DNA from: Actinacidiphila sp. DG2A-62 | GTDB taxonomy: Bacteria; Actinomycetota; Actinomycetes; Streptomycetales; Streptomycetaceae | Length of the DNA stretch: 64,000 nucleotides | Direction: 5' to 3' | NCBI RefSeq assembly: GCF_035825295.1 | Contig: NZ_JAYMGI010000002.1 | Coordinates: 5,447,501-5,511,500 of the forward strand | Shown here: one piece after another, positions 51,348 to 60,442 of the stretch | Layout: each line of letters opens with the position of its first letter | Position numbering within the stretch: the stretch's first letter is position 1 | The notes under the pieces: model-generated | What the model saw: the letters and a program-made list of their open reading frames with translations, nothing else | Told to the model about the DNA's origin: nothing | Database searches by the model: none | Program-made: the position numbers and the translations under genes

Positions 51348-52253
51348 TCACGCCGCGTCGAAGTAGTGCCCGTCCTCCAGCTCGGCGAGCAGCCCGGGGC
51401 CGACCGGCTCCCAGCCGAGCAGCTCGCGGGTGGAGGCGTTCGGCATGACGACGTCGAGCGCGGCGAACTGGAAGCCGGTGAAGTGCTCGGCGGCGCGTTC
51501 GGCCGGGATGCTCGCGGTGGGCAGGCCCAGGCGGCGGCCGATCGCCTCGGCGATCGTCCGCACCTCGATGCCCTCCTCCGCCGCGCCGATGAGCGGCACG
51601 CCGGCCGGGGCCTTCTCCAGCGCCAGCCGGAACAGCCGGGCCAGGTCCTCGGTGTGCACGGCGGGCCAGTGGTTGGCGCCCTCGTCGACGTAGCCGGAGA
51701 CGCCCCGCTCGCGGGCCACCCGGATCATCATCGGGATGAACCCGTGCCGGTCCCGCGCGCTGTGCGTGACCGGCGGGACGGCCATCAGCAGCGGCCGCAC
51801 GCCGCGCTCGGCGAAGCCGACGATCTCGCGCGCGACGGCGCTGCGCGGGTTGGCCTGGAAGGCCGCGTCGCTCGCCGGGTCGCCGGTGGGCGTCAGGCCG
51901 ATCCCGACGAACGTCTTCTGCGCGCCCGAGCCGGAGCCCGGGCCGCCGGCCAGGGCGTCGCCCAGCGCGCGCACCACGGCCAGGTCGGTGCGCACCGCGG
52001 CCGGGAAGTCGCCCGCGGCCAGCGTCGCGTGGTCGAAGGCGAGGTGGACCACCGCGTCCGCGCCGGCCGCGGGCTCGCGCAGCGCGTCCGGGTCGGCCAT
52101 GTCGGCGCGGTACGCCTGCGCGCCGAGCGCCTCGACCGCGGCGGCCGACTGCGCCGACCTGGCCAGGCCCACCACCTCGTGGCCCGCGCCGAGCAGTTCG
52201 GGCACCACGGCCGACCCGATGTGGCCGCTGGCGCCGGTGACGAATACACGCAT
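51348..52253 (-). CDS. NAD(P)-dependent epimerase/reductase (NmrA/SDR-like)
   Basis: 301 aa. The Rossmann motif MRVFVTGASGHIGSAVVPEL starts at residue 1, with GAQAYRADMADPDALREPAA for the cofactor-side loop. The usual Tyr-x3-Lys pair is not obvious; HGFIPMMIRVARERGVSGYV takes that place. EVRTIAEAIGRRLGLPTASI and NASTRELLGWEPVGPGL are typical of the C-terminal SDR extended fold. Function unknown, a reductase or NAD(P)-binding sensor. ATG 52253. It is divergent from a TetR gene across a perfect 25-bp inverted repeat, so it is probably the TetR target. Confidence 0.85.
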   Translation of the reverse strand: MRVFVTGASGHIGSAVVPELLGAGHEVVGLARSAQSAAAVEALGAQAYRADMADPDALREPAAGADAVVHLAFDHATLAAGDFPAAVRTDLAVVRALGDALAGGPGSGSGAQKTFVGIGLTPTGDPASDAAFQANPRSAVAREIVGFAERGVRPLLMAVPPVTHSARDRHGFIPMMIRVARERGVSGYVDEGANHWPAVHTEDLARLFRLALEKAPAGVPLIGAAEEGIEVRTIAEAIGRRLGLPTASIPAERAAEHFTGFQFAALDVVMPNASTRELLGWEPVGPGLLAELEDGHYFDAA

Positions 52254-52293
52254 GGTGACTCCCGTGCCGAGCCGCCCCGCCGGTGCGGGGCGC

Positions 52294-52362
52294 AAGTGAT
52301 GTGACTCGGTACCGTCACCGTACCTCACCCCGTGAGTGTGACGGTACCGAGTCACATCACTT
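52294..52362. promoter_or_regulatory. 25-bp perfect inverted repeat, TetR operator pair
   Basis: The two 25-bp arms (52294-52318 and 52338-52362) are exact reverse complements, separated by 19 bp. Each arm contains GTGACTCGGTACCGTCAC or its complement, itself nearly palindromic (CGGTACCG core), the size of a TetR site. The pair sits between the divergent SDR and TetR genes. Confidence 0.8.
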
Positions 52363-52373
52363 ATGCTGGGCGC

Positions 52374-52976
52374 ATGGGTCGATGGGAGCCGAACGGGCGG
52401 GAGAGGCTGGTGCTGGCCGCGCTGGACCTGTTCGCCGAGCAGGGCTACGACAGCACCACGGTCGCGCAGATCGCCGAGCGCGCCGGGCTGACCAAGACCA
52501 CGTTCTTCCGGCACTTCCCGGACAAGCGCGAGGTGCTCTTCGTCGGCCAGCCGGTGCACAGCAGGCTGCTCGTCGACGCGATCGCCGACGCGCCCGCGGA
52601 CGCCACGCCGATGGAGGCGGTCGCCGCGGCGCTGGACGCGGTCACCGCGTCGTTCGTGCCGGAGCAGCGCGCGTTCGGGCCGCGGCTGCTGAAGGTCGTC
52701 GCCGCCAACCGCGAGCTGCGGGAGCGCTCGGCGTTCAAGCGCTACGGCCTCGCGGAGGCGGTGGCGCAGGCGCTGCGGCTGCGCGGCGTCGAGGAGCGGA
52801 CCGCCACGGTCGCCGCCGAACTCGGGATGCTCGCGTTCCACGACGCGTTCGCGCGCTGGACCGAGCCGCCGCACGAGCGGACGTTCACCGAGCTGGCCCG
52901 CGAGGAGCTGGAGCGGCTGTGGTCCGCCGCCGCGGGGCTGGGCGAGCCGCGGGTCACGGCGGCGGAGCCGGGCTGA
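52374..52976 (+). CDS. TetR-family regulator
   Basis: 200 aa. The N-terminal HTH is canonical: RLVLAALDLFAEQGYDSTTV, AERAGLTKTTFFRHFPDKRE. The C-terminal ligand domain is helical (MEAVAAALDAVTASFVPEQR, AAELGMLAFHDAFARW). ATG 52374 is 11 bases after the operator end, so it likely represses itself and the divergent SDR gene. Ligand unknown. An in-frame GTG at 52332 lies inside the operator and is less likely. Confidence 0.92.
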   Translation: MGRWEPNGRERLVLAALDLFAEQGYDSTTVAQIAERAGLTKTTFFRHFPDKREVLFVGQPVHSRLLVDAIADAPADATPMEAVAAALDAVTASFVPEQRAFGPRLLKVVAANRELRERSAFKRYGLAEAVAQALRLRGVEERTATVAAELGMLAFHDAFARWTEPPHERTFTELAREELERLWSAAAGLGEPRVTAAEPG

Positions 52977-53112
52977 CGGACGCGGGCTGACGGAGCGGGC
53001 GGAGCCGGGCGTACCGGACGCCGGCTGACCCGGGCGCGGGCTGACCCCGGCCCGGGCTAGCCGGGCGCGGGCGCGGCGTCCGTGGCCGGGCCCGCGGCTG
53101 CGGTGCCGGGCG

Positions 53113-53889
53113 CTATCGCGGGTCGCGGACGACGACCGTGTGCGTCATCTTGTCGGCGAAGGTCTGCTTCCGCCCGTCCCACAGCGGCCACAGGAAGCCG
53201 AGGTAGCACGGCAGTGCGTCGAGCACATGCAGCAGCCGGCGGCCGAGCGCGAGGCCGAAGCCGAGCGCCGAGCCGTCCTGCTCGCGCAGCAGCCGGATGC
53301 CGACGATCCGCTTGCCCGGCGTCTGCCCGGTCTTCCCCTCCCGCAGGACCAGGAAGACCATCGCGACCAGTGACAGCACCCCGCCGATCACGATCAGGGT
53401 CACGGAGGAGGCGGGCGCCTTCGGCGTCGGGCACGCGTCACGGCTGATCCCCGCGTCGTCGCAGTCCTTCCAGCGGTCCGCGAGCTTCACCGCCAGCTGC
53501 ACGTACCCGGCCGTGATCAGGCCGGACGGCACGAGCATGACCGTCAGCCCGTCCAGCAACAGCGCGCCGAGCCGGGCTCCCCAGCTCGCCGGCGGCGGCA
53601 TCCCGGGCAGCGTCCCCGGCGGCATCCCGGGCGCGGGGTAGCCGTAGCCGGCGTAGGGGTACGCGCCCGGCGCCGGGTAGCCGTACCCGCTCCCGTAGGC
53701 CGGCGGCCCGCCGTACGGCTGCTGCGGCCCGCCGTACGGGGAGGCGGGCTGGGACTGAGGCGGTTGCTGCGGCTGCGCGTACGGGTACGGCGGCGGGCTC
53801 CCGTACGGCTGGGCGGGCGCGGGCTGCTGCGGTTGCTGCGGCTGCTGCGGGATGCCGGACGGCGTGCCGGGGCCGGGAGGCTGACTCAC
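53113..53889 (-). CDS. RDD-family membrane protein
   Basis: 258 aa. The N-terminal 110 residues are Pro/Gln/Tyr-rich repeats (PQQPQQPQQP, YGSGYGYPAPGAYPYAGYG). The RDD domain follows: ASWGARLGALLLDGLTVMLV (Arg and Asp), a loop with two Cys (CDDAGISRDAC), VTLIVIGGVLSLVAMVFLVL and GKRIVGIRLLREQDG. TM helices fit this family, which is of unknown transport or scaffold role. The start is GTG 53889 with AGGA upstream. It is divergent from folD; the gap is 172 bp. Confidence 0.85.
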   Translation of the reverse strand: MSQPPGPGTPSGIPQQPQQPQQPAPAQPYGSPPPYPYAQPQQPPQSQPASPYGGPQQPYGGPPAYGSGYGYPAPGAYPYAGYGYPAPGMPPGTLPGMPPPASWGARLGALLLDGLTVMLVPSGLITAGYVQLAVKLADRWKDCDDAGISRDACPTPKAPASSVTLIVIGGVLSLVAMVFLVLREGKTGQTPGKRIVGIRLLREQDGSALGFGLALGRRLLHVLDALPCYLGFLWPLWDGRKQTFADKMTHTVVVRDPR

Positions 53890-54061
53890 TCGTGGTCCTA
53901 GGGAGGGGCGGGACGGGCGGTGCGGGGGGACGCGGCACATCGTCCGGCCCGGGCCGGTGCGGACGCAAGAGGCTGGGGGCAACGGTGCCGGGCAGGGGGG
54001 CGTCACGGCGTGATCCGGGGGTGATTGGTCGGCGGCGGCCCCGATCCGCGAGTATGGGCAC

Positions 54062-54922
54062 ATGACCGCCCAGATTCTCGACGGCAAGGCCACCTCCGCC
54101 GCGATCAAGTCAGAACTGACCGCCCGCGTCCAGGCGCTCAAGGCCCGCGGGACCACCCCCGGACTCGGCACGCTGCTGGTCGGCGACGACCCGGGCAGCA
54201 AGTGGTACGTCGCCGGCAAGCACCGCGACTGCGCCGAGGTGGGCCTGGCCTCCATCCAGCGCGAGCTGCCCGCGACCGCCACGCAGGAGGAGATCGAGGC
54301 GGTCGTCCGCGAGCTGAACGAGAACCCGGAGTGCACCGGCTACATCGTCCAGCTCCCGCTGCCCAAGGGCATCGACACCAACCGCGTGCTGGAGCTGATG
54401 GACCCGGCCAAGGACGCGGACGGCCTGCACCCGACGAGCCTGGGCCGGCTGGTGCTGGGGGTGCCCGGCCCGCTGCCGTGCACCCCCAACGGCATCGTCC
54501 AGCTGCTGCGCCGGCACGACGTGGAGATCAACGGCGCGCACGTGGTGGTGATCGGCCGGGGCATCACCGTCGGCCGGTCGATCGGACTGCTGCTGACCCG
54601 CAAGTCGGAGAACGCGACGGTGACGCTGTGCCACACCGGCACGCGCGACCTGCCGGCGCTGCTGCGCCAGGCGGACATCGTGGTGGCGGCGGCGGGCGTG
54701 CCGCACATCGTCAAGCCCGAGGACGTCAAGCCCGGCGCGGCCGTCCTGGACGTCGGCGTGAGCCGCGACGAGAACGGCAAGATCGTCGGCGACGTGCACC
54801 CGGGCGTGGCCGAGGTGGCCGGCTGGCTCTCGCCGAACCCCGGCGGCGTCGGGCCGATGACCCGCGCGCTGCTGCTGTGGAACGTGGTGGAGGCGGCCGA
54901 GGCGGCGGAACGTGTCGGCTGA
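54062..54922 (+). CDS. folD: Methylenetetrahydrofolate dehydrogenase / cyclohydrolase
   Basis: 286 aa. Makes 10-formyl-THF from 5,10-methylene-THF in two steps, supplying purN and purH. Motifs: LVGDDPGSKWYVAGKHRDCA with the catalytic Lys, YIVQLPLPKGID, DGLHPTSLGRLV, CTPNGIVQLLRRHDVEI and the Rossmann VIGRGITVGRSIGLLL, with VLDVGVSRDENGKIVGDV. ATG 54062. The next gene starts inside its last 11 bases, so they are coupled. The short distance to purNH is typical of Streptomyces. Confidence 0.96.
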   Translation: MTAQILDGKATSAAIKSELTARVQALKARGTTPGLGTLLVGDDPGSKWYVAGKHRDCAEVGLASIQRELPATATQEEIEAVVRELNENPECTGYIVQLPLPKGIDTNRVLELMDPAKDADGLHPTSLGRLVLGVPGPLPCTPNGIVQLLRRHDVEINGAHVVVIGRGITVGRSIGLLLTRKSENATVTLCHTGTRDLPALLRQADIVVAAAGVPHIVKPEDVKPGAAVLDVGVSRDENGKIVGDVHPGVAEVAGWLSPNPGGVGPMTRALLLWNVVEAAEAAERVG

Positions 54923-55372
54923 GTCGGCCGGCGCCGACCGGCCGCCGGCGCCGAGCCGGCCTGGCGGCACGCCGGCCGGCCGCCGCGCGAGCCCGGCGGG
55001 CGGCCGGCGGTCACCCGCGACACCGCGCGGCCCGAGGGCGGCGGTCGCGCGGCCGGCGGCGACGCGCCTGCGCCGGCCCGTCAGTGGCCGATCCTGGTGG
55101 TCATCGCGGGTGCGGTCATCGGCCTCATCGTCACCGCGACCGGCCAGTTCAGGGCCGGCTGCATCGTGGTCGCCGTGGCCCTGCTGACCGGGGCGGTGCT
55201 GCGCTGGGCGGTCGCCAACGTCGGCATGCTCGCGGTGCGCAGCCGCTTCACGGACGTCATCACGTACGCCGTCCTGGGGCTCGGGATCCTCCTGCTGGCG
55301 CTGATGGCCCAGCCGGACCCGATCATCCGGATCCCGTTCCTGGAGGACATCATCCACTTCTCGGTCCGTTAG
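54912..55372 (+). CDS. DUF3017 membrane protein, apparent frameshift within 54940-55010
   Basis: 153 aa after repair. The C-terminal half holds three helices: WPILVVIAGAVIGLIVTATG, GCIVVAVALLTGAVLRWAVA and ITYAVLGLGILLLALMA, ending IIRIPFLEDIIHFSVR. This is DUF3017, usually beside folD in actinobacteria. The N-terminus (GTG 54912, overlapping folD) reads in another frame. The correct downstream frame has VTRDTARPEGGGRAAGG, so one base is missing somewhere in the disordered linker. I cannot place the shift exactly. Function unknown. Confidence 0.75.
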
Positions 55373-55542
55373 CCGAACGGCAGCGGCGGGGCGCCGTCGT
55401 GCGCGGGCGCACTGTAGCCCCGGCAGGCGCGGGTTCGGGGCGAGTTGGGGAAACGGGCCTGTCGGCTGGACGGGTGTTCTAGCGTGACCTCGGGGGAAGT
55501 CGGGGCGTGGTCGGGCGGTCACCAAGGGTGGGGGCGGGTGCA

Positions 55543-56412
55543 GTGGCGGGTACGTGGGAACCGTTGGCCGACCGGATTCCCGTGGACATGCGGCGGCTCG
55601 CGACGCAGCTGCGGCGGATGAAGGACCGCAGCGGCCTGACCGTTCCCGCGCTGGCCGCGCGGACCGCGCACTCCGTCGAGGGCTGGGAACGCGCCTTCGC
55701 CGCCCGCCAGTTGCCCCCGCTGGACGCCGTGGAGGTGCTGGCGCAGGCCAGCGGCGCGGACTACGACCGGGTGGGCGCGCTGTGGAAGCTCGCGCAGAGG
55801 GCGAGCACCGGCGGCGGCGACCGCGGGCGCGGCAGACCGGTGCCGCACCCGGACCCGCTGGACCCGCTGGGCGCGGAGGAGGGCCTGCCCGGGCGCGGGC
55901 GCCGCGTGCTGCTGCTCCTCGCGGTGGCCGCGCTGGCCGCGGCGGCGCTGGTCGGGGTGATGCTCACGGCACGCACGGGCGGCGGGGCGCCGGACGGCAG
56001 CGCGCGCCCGACGATGGACGCGTCGTCCGTGCCGGAACGTTTCGCCTCTCCCGCCTCCGGCGGTGGCGGCACGGCGGCGGGCGGCGCGGGCTCGGCCCCG
56101 GGCGCGTCGTCCGGCGCGGCCGGGGGAGCCCCTGCCGCCGGCGACACCCCGTCCGCGATGGGCTCGGCCGTCCCCGCGGCCACGCCGGACGCCGCCTCCA
56201 CCGCGCCGCCTTCCGCGGCGTCCACCACCGCCCCGGCCGGTCCCGCCGGCACGACGCCCCCGCCCACCACGTCCGCGCCACCCGCGACCCCGCCCCCCTC
56301 GGCCACGGCCGGCACCGCCGCCACCGGCGGCACCACCCCACCCGCCACGCCCACCCCCACCCCGTCCCAGCTCTGCCTCGGCCTGATCCTCCTGGGCGTC
56401 TGCATCGGCTGA
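55543..56412 (+). CDS. XRE-like HTH protein with one membrane helix
   Basis: 289 aa. Residues about 12-80 are helix-turn-helix-like (DMRRLATQLRRMKDRSGLTV, AARTAHSVEGWERAFAARQ). One helix follows (VLLLLAVAALAAAALVGVML, about 128-147). The rest is a Pro/Ala/Thr-rich extracytoplasmic tail that ends with a hydrophobic motif and two Cys (QLCLGLILLGVCIG). It resembles Streptomyces membrane-tethered XRE proteins encoded between folD and mdh. GTG 55543 is my choice; GTG 55507 is possible. Role unknown, possibly signal transfer from wall to DNA. Confidence 0.75.
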   Translation: MAGTWEPLADRIPVDMRRLATQLRRMKDRSGLTVPALAARTAHSVEGWERAFAARQLPPLDAVEVLAQASGADYDRVGALWKLAQRASTGGGDRGRGRPVPHPDPLDPLGAEEGLPGRGRRVLLLLAVAALAAAALVGVMLTARTGGGAPDGSARPTMDASSVPERFASPASGGGGTAAGGAGSAPGASSGAAGGAPAAGDTPSAMGSAVPAATPDAASTAPPSAASTTAPAGPAGTTPPPTTSAPPATPPPSATAGTAATGGTTPPATPTPTPSQLCLGLILLGVCIG

Positions 56413-56606
56413 CCGCCCGAACGGAGCAGCGGTGATCGGGGCCACATGACCCGGCGGCGGGCGGGGTGGGCCGCGCGCGATAGCCTGGCCGGTGGGTTTC
56501 TTGACGCCGAGAGATCCGCGAACGGGGCCGCTCGGGCCACTGCCGGGGCGACCATCACCCGCGCAGTACACCCGCAGCACACCCGCAGCAAAGGCCAGGA
56601 GAAGGC

Positions 56607-57596
56607 ATGACTCGCACTCCCGTCAACGTCACCGTCACCGGAGCGGCCGGCCAGATCGGCTACGCCCTCCTCTTCCGTATCGCCTCGGGCCACCTGCTCG
56701 GCGCGGACGTGCCGGTCAACCTCCGCCTGCTGGAGATCACCCCGGCGCTCAAGGCCGCCGAGGGCACCGCGATGGAGCTGGACGACGCCGCCTTCCCGCT
56801 GCTGCGCGGCATCGAGATCACCGACGACCCGAACGTCGCCTTCGACGGCGCCAACGTCGCCCTCCTCGTCGGCGCCCGCCCCCGCACCAAGGGCATGGAG
56901 CGCGGTGACCTCCTGGAGGCCAACGGCGGCATCTTCAAGCCGCAGGGCAAGGCGATCAACGACCACGCGGCCGACGACATCAAGGTCCTGGTGGTCGGCA
57001 ACCCGGCGAACACCAATGCGCTCATCGCCAGGTCCGCCGCGCCCGACGTCCCGGCCGAGCGCTTCACCGCGATGACCCGCCTGGACCACAACCGCGCCAT
57101 CGCCCAGCTCGCGAAGAAGACCGGCGCGCAGGTCTCGGACATCAAGCGCGTCACCATCTGGGGCAACCACTCCGCCACGCAGTACCCGGACATCTTCCAC
57201 GCGGAGATCGCCGGCAAGAACGCCGCGGAGGTCGTCAACGACGAGCAGTGGCTCGCCGACACCTTCATCCCGACCGTCGCCAAGCGCGGCGCGGCCATCA
57301 TCGAGGCCCGCGGCGCCTCCTCGGCCGCCTCGGCCGCCTCCGCGGCCCTGGACCACGTCCACACCTGGGTCAACGGCACCGCCGAGGGCGACTGGACGTC
57401 GATGGGCATCGCCTCCGACGGCTCCTACGGCGTCCCGGAGGGCCTGATCTCGTCCTTCCCGGTCACCACGAAGAACGGCGCGTTCGAGATCGTCCAGGGC
57501 CTGGAGATCAACGAGTTCTCCCGGCCGCGGATCGACGCGTCGGTCAAGGAGCTGGAGGAGGAGCGCGAGGCGGTCCGCGCGCTCGGCCTGATCTGA
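56607..57596 (+). CDS. mdh: Malate dehydrogenase
   Basis: 329 aa. Oxidises malate to oxaloacetate with NAD+ in the TCA cycle. Motifs: VTVTGAAGQIGYALLFRIA for NAD binding, VALLVGARPRTKGMERGDLL with substrate Arg, VVGNPANTNALI, the catalytic Asp in MTRLDHNRAIAQ and the catalytic His in TIWGNHSATQYPD. It belongs to the LDH-like cytosolic MDH group. ATG 56607 has AGGAGAAGG upstream. TAGCCT at 56481-56486 may be the -10 box. Together with sucCD this window encodes two TCA steps. Confidence 0.97.
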   Translation: MTRTPVNVTVTGAAGQIGYALLFRIASGHLLGADVPVNLRLLEITPALKAAEGTAMELDDAAFPLLRGIEITDDPNVAFDGANVALLVGARPRTKGMERGDLLEANGGIFKPQGKAINDHAADDIKVLVVGNPANTNALIARSAAPDVPAERFTAMTRLDHNRAIAQLAKKTGAQVSDIKRVTIWGNHSATQYPDIFHAEIAGKNAAEVVNDEQWLADTFIPTVAKRGAAIIEARGASSAASAASAALDHVHTWVNGTAEGDWTSMGIASDGSYGVPEGLISSFPVTTKNGAFEIVQGLEINEFSRPRIDASVKELEEEREAVRALGLI

Positions 57597-57711
57597 CGTC
57601 GCCGCGTTCCCTGGTGCGGTGGAGGCCGCGTCCGCCCACGGGCGGGCGCGGCTTTCGCGTTCGCGGGCGAGCCGGTGTGCGTGCGGGTGGGCCGGCCGAT
57701 GCGTCCGCGCC

Positions 57712-58554
57712 TCACGCCCGCGCGAGGAACGGCCGCAGCAGGTCCAGGAGTTCGGCGGGGCGGTGCAGCGGGATGATGTGGCCGGTGTCGGGCAGGAGGT
57801 GCTCGGTCAAGTCGTCGGTGACCGGCGCGAGTTGGCGGGCGAGCGCCGGGCCGACCGGGTACGCGCCGATCGCCAGGGTCGGCACGGTCAGCCGGCTCTG
57901 CGCGGTCGCCTCGGCGATCTGCGCGGCGCTCGCGGGCAGTTCGCGGTAGTACGAGAACGCGCAGCGCAGCGCCTCCCGCCCGGTGTACGCGGCGGTGAAC
58001 GCGTCGCGGATCTCGGGCCGCACGCCCGCGCCCAGCGTCCCCTGGTTCAGGAACCACTCCACGTACTCCGCCTCGTGGCCCAGCAGCACGGACTCCGCCA
58101 GCCCCGGCACCGCGTGGAAGCCGAACCACCACGGCGGGCCGCCGGCGAGGAAGTCCTCCGCCCCGGGCAGCCGGCCGAGCAGCGACTCCATCAGCACCAG
58201 GCGCCGTACGAGGTCCGGGCGGCGCAGCGCCAGCAGGAAGGCCGGCGGCGTCCCCGCGTCGATCGCCACGACGTCGGCGGAGGTCTCGCCCAGCGCGGCG
58301 AGCAGCGCCTCGGCGTCGGCGGCGAGCGTACCGGCGTCGTAGCCGCCGGGGGCGTGCTCGCTCGCGCCGAACCCGCGCAGGTCGGGCGCGATCACCCGGT
58401 GCCGTGCGGCCAGGTCGTCCAGCACGTCCGTCCACAGCCGCCAGGTGTGCGGGAAGCCGTGCAGCAGCAGCACGGCCGGGCCCTGCCCGGCGACGGCGAC
58501 GTTGAGGCGGACGCCGTTGGCGGTGACACGGCGGATGTCGACGGCGGGGGTCAT
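57712..58554 (-). CDS. Alpha/beta hydrolase with Asp nucleophile (epoxide hydrolase/dehalogenase-like)
   Basis: 280 aa. The HGFP oxyanion motif (VLLLHGFPHTWRLW) and PDLRGFGASEHAPGGYDAG are typical. The nucleophile elbow reads VVAIDAGTPPAFL: the Asp is kept but the usual His before it (GHDxG) is replaced by Ile. The C-terminal His is in LLPDTGHIIPLHRP. The catalytic acid may be ITSELF in the cap region. ATG 58554 has GGGAGAG upstream. It is divergent from an HxlR regulator across a palindrome. Substrate unknown, possibly an epoxide or halide. Confidence 0.82.
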   Translation of the reverse strand: MTPAVDIRRVTANGVRLNVAVAGQGPAVLLLHGFPHTWRLWTDVLDDLAARHRVIAPDLRGFGASEHAPGGYDAGTLAADAEALLAALGETSADVVAIDAGTPPAFLLALRRPDLVRRLVLMESLLGRLPGAEDFLAGGPPWWFGFHAVPGLAESVLLGHEAEYVEWFLNQGTLGAGVRPEIRDAFTAAYTGREALRCAFSYYRELPASAAQIAEATAQSRLTVPTLAIGAYPVGPALARQLAPVTDDLTEHLLPDTGHIIPLHRPAELLDLLRPFLARA

Positions 58555-58583
58555 GCTCTCTCCCAGGTGTGGTGCGTGTATGA

Positions 58584-58600
58584 GGTCACCAATGGTGACC
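58584..58600. promoter_or_regulatory. Palindrome GGTCACC-AAT-GGTGACC
   Basis: A perfect 7-bp inverted repeat with a 3-nt spacer lies between the hydrolase and HxlR genes, 30 bp from the hydrolase start. It is the probable HxlR site. Confidence 0.6.
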
Positions 58601-58667
58601 ACCTCACGCTAGGCGACTAGGCTGGGCGTTCCAAGAACGTACGAGCGCGACAGGTGGTGAGCCCGAG

Positions 58668-59318
58668 GTGACCACCCCGGCGACCCGCGGTTCCGAGGTC
58701 GGCCCTGGCCCTGGCCCTGGCCCTGGCCCTGGCCCTGGCCCCGGTCCCGGAAGCCGGACCGGCCCCGGTCCCGGCCCCGGTCCCGGAAGCCGGACCGGCC
58801 CCGGTTCCGGTCCCGGAAGCCGGACCGGTCCGGACGGTGCGGGTCCGGCGCCCGGCAGCCGCGGCGATCTCTTCGACCCGCTGTGCCCGACCCGGCGGCT
58901 GCTGGACCGGATCGGCACGAAGTGGACGTCGATGGCGGTCAAGGTGCTCGCGGAGGCCGCGCCGGAGGAGGTGCGGTTCGCCGAGCTGCGCCGCCGCATG
59001 CCGGGCGTCTCGCAGAAGATGCTGTCGGTGACCCTCCAGGCGCTGCTGCGCGACGGCCTCGCCGAGCGCCGCGTCGAGCCCACGGTCCCGCCGCGCGTCC
59101 ACTACCGCCTCACGCCGCTCGGCTTGTCCCTCGACGCCCCCCTGGCGGCGGTCCGCGCCTGGGCCGAGGAGCACATGGTCGAGATCGACCAGGCCAACCG
59201 CCGCGCCGACGCGGCTGGCGCGGCTGGCGCGGCCGACGCGGCCGGCGTGGTCGACGCGAGCGGCGCGGCTGACGCGAGCGGCGTGGTCGATGCGAGCCGC
59301 GCGGCCGGCGGAACGTAG
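58668..59318 (+). CDS. HxlR-family regulator with GP-repeat N-terminus
   Basis: 216 aa. The first 60 residues are a (GP)n/GSRTG low-complexity stretch coded by repeated CCCTGG units (58697-58830). The HxlR winged helix follows (about 66-165): DPLCPTRRLLDRIGTKWTSM, FAELRRRMPGVSQKMLSVTL and LLRDGLAERRVEPTVPPRV. The C-terminus is Ala/Asp/Val repeats (GAADAAGVVDASG). Start GTG 58668. It probably represses the divergent hydrolase. The repeats at both ends are likely slippage products and may vary in length. Confidence 0.85.
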   Translation: MTTPATRGSEVGPGPGPGPGPGPGPGPGSRTGPGPGPGPGSRTGPGSGPGSRTGPDGAGPAPGSRGDLFDPLCPTRRLLDRIGTKWTSMAVKVLAEAAPEEVRFAELRRRMPGVSQKMLSVTLQALLRDGLAERRVEPTVPPRVHYRLTPLGLSLDAPLAAVRAWAEEHMVEIDQANRRADAAGAAGAADAAGVVDASGAADASGVVDASRAAGGT

Positions 59319-59326
59319 CACCGCGA

Positions 59327-60424
59327 TCACGCCGACCGGCCCGACAGCCGTCGACCTCCTCCACCGCGTGCGCGGGACGCCTGGGCCGCGGCCGTCACGA
59401 GTCCGAGCCCGACCAGGCTCCGGGCGGTGTCGACGATGGACTGCTCGGACGGCCTGGGCTGCCAGCCCAGCACCTCACGCGCCTTGCGACCGCTCGACCT
59501 CTTGACCTTCCCGAGTTCGTACACGGCGCCGCGCAGGGACGGGTCCGCCAGGGCCGCGACGCGCAGCACCAGGTCGGGGAGCCTGCGGGTGGGCACCCGC
59601 CTCGCGGTGTCGTCGAGGCGGTCCCGCAGGACGCGGGCCACCTCGGCGACCGACATGGGTTCACCGGCGGTGGCGAGGAAACGCTCGCCCGGGGCCGCCG
59701 GGTCCGTCATCGCGCGCAGGTGCAGGTCGGCGACGTCGCGCACGTCGACCAGGCTGTAGGACAGGCGGGGCAGTCCCGGCATGTCGCGGTTCAGCAGGCG
59801 GTGGATCAGGGTCACCGAGGTGGACATGTCTCCTCCCAGCATCGGCCCGAGGATGCCGACCGGGTTGACGACGGCGAGTGCGAGCCCGTCGCCGTGGCGC
59901 TCGACGAAGTCCCAGGCGGCGCGCTCGGCCAGCGTCTTGGACTTGGCGTAGGCGCTCACGTGCGGACCGTCGAGGTCGGTCCAGTCCGTCTCCGTGAAGG
60001 TGCGGTCCAGGTCCCTGTGGCCGTGGCTCATCGCCGCGAAGGAGGAGGTGAGCACCACCCGGCGCACTCCGGCCTTGCGGGCGGCGCGCAGGACCCGCAG
60101 TGCTCCGTCGCGCGCGGGGACGATCAACTCGTTCTCGTCCCGCGGCACGGTCGCGGGGAACGGGGAGGCGACGTGGAGGATGAGGTCGCAGCCGGCGACC
60201 GCCGCGTCCCAGCCGTCGTCGGCGGTGAGGTCGGCCACCGCGAAGCCGAGCGCGTCGCCGGGCTCGATGCCGGCGGTACGCAGCATGGCGCGGACCGTCT
60301 CCTCGCGGCCCGGCGAGCGCACGGTCGTGCGCACCGCGTATCCGGCGCGCAGCAGTTGAGCGACGCAGTGCGCCCCCAGAAACCCCGAGCCGCCCGTGAC
60401 CAGCACTGTGGCACCCCTGCTCAT
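59327..60424 (-). CDS. NAD(P)-dependent SDR, dihydroflavonol-4-reductase-like
   Basis: 365 aa, extended SDR. Rossmann ATVLVTGGSGFLGAHCVAQL at the N-terminus, VRTTVRSPGREETVRAML for NADPH phosphate binding, VVLTSSFAAMSHG, the YxxxK pair in SAYAKSKTLAERAAWDF and NPVGILGPML. It resembles plant DFR and bacterial 3-beta-HSD-like reductases. ATG 60424. It is divergent from a TetR gene across a near-perfect inverted repeat, so it is the probable target. Substrate unknown; detoxification of an aldehyde or ketone is possible. Confidence 0.87.
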   Translation of the reverse strand: MSRGATVLVTGGSGFLGAHCVAQLLRAGYAVRTTVRSPGREETVRAMLRTAGIEPGDALGFAVADLTADDGWDAAVAGCDLILHVASPFPATVPRDENELIVPARDGALRVLRAARKAGVRRVVLTSSFAAMSHGHRDLDRTFTETDWTDLDGPHVSAYAKSKTLAERAAWDFVERHGDGLALAVVNPVGILGPMLGGDMSTSVTLIHRLLNRDMPGLPRLSYSLVDVRDVADLHLRAMTDPAAPGERFLATAGEPMSVAEVARVLRDRLDDTARRVPTRRLPDLVLRVAALADPSLRGAVYELGKVKRSSGRKAREVLGWQPRPSEQSIVDTARSLVGLGLVTAAAQASRARGGGGRRLSGRSA

Positions 60425-60442
60425 GCGTCCTGCCTCCCCGGC

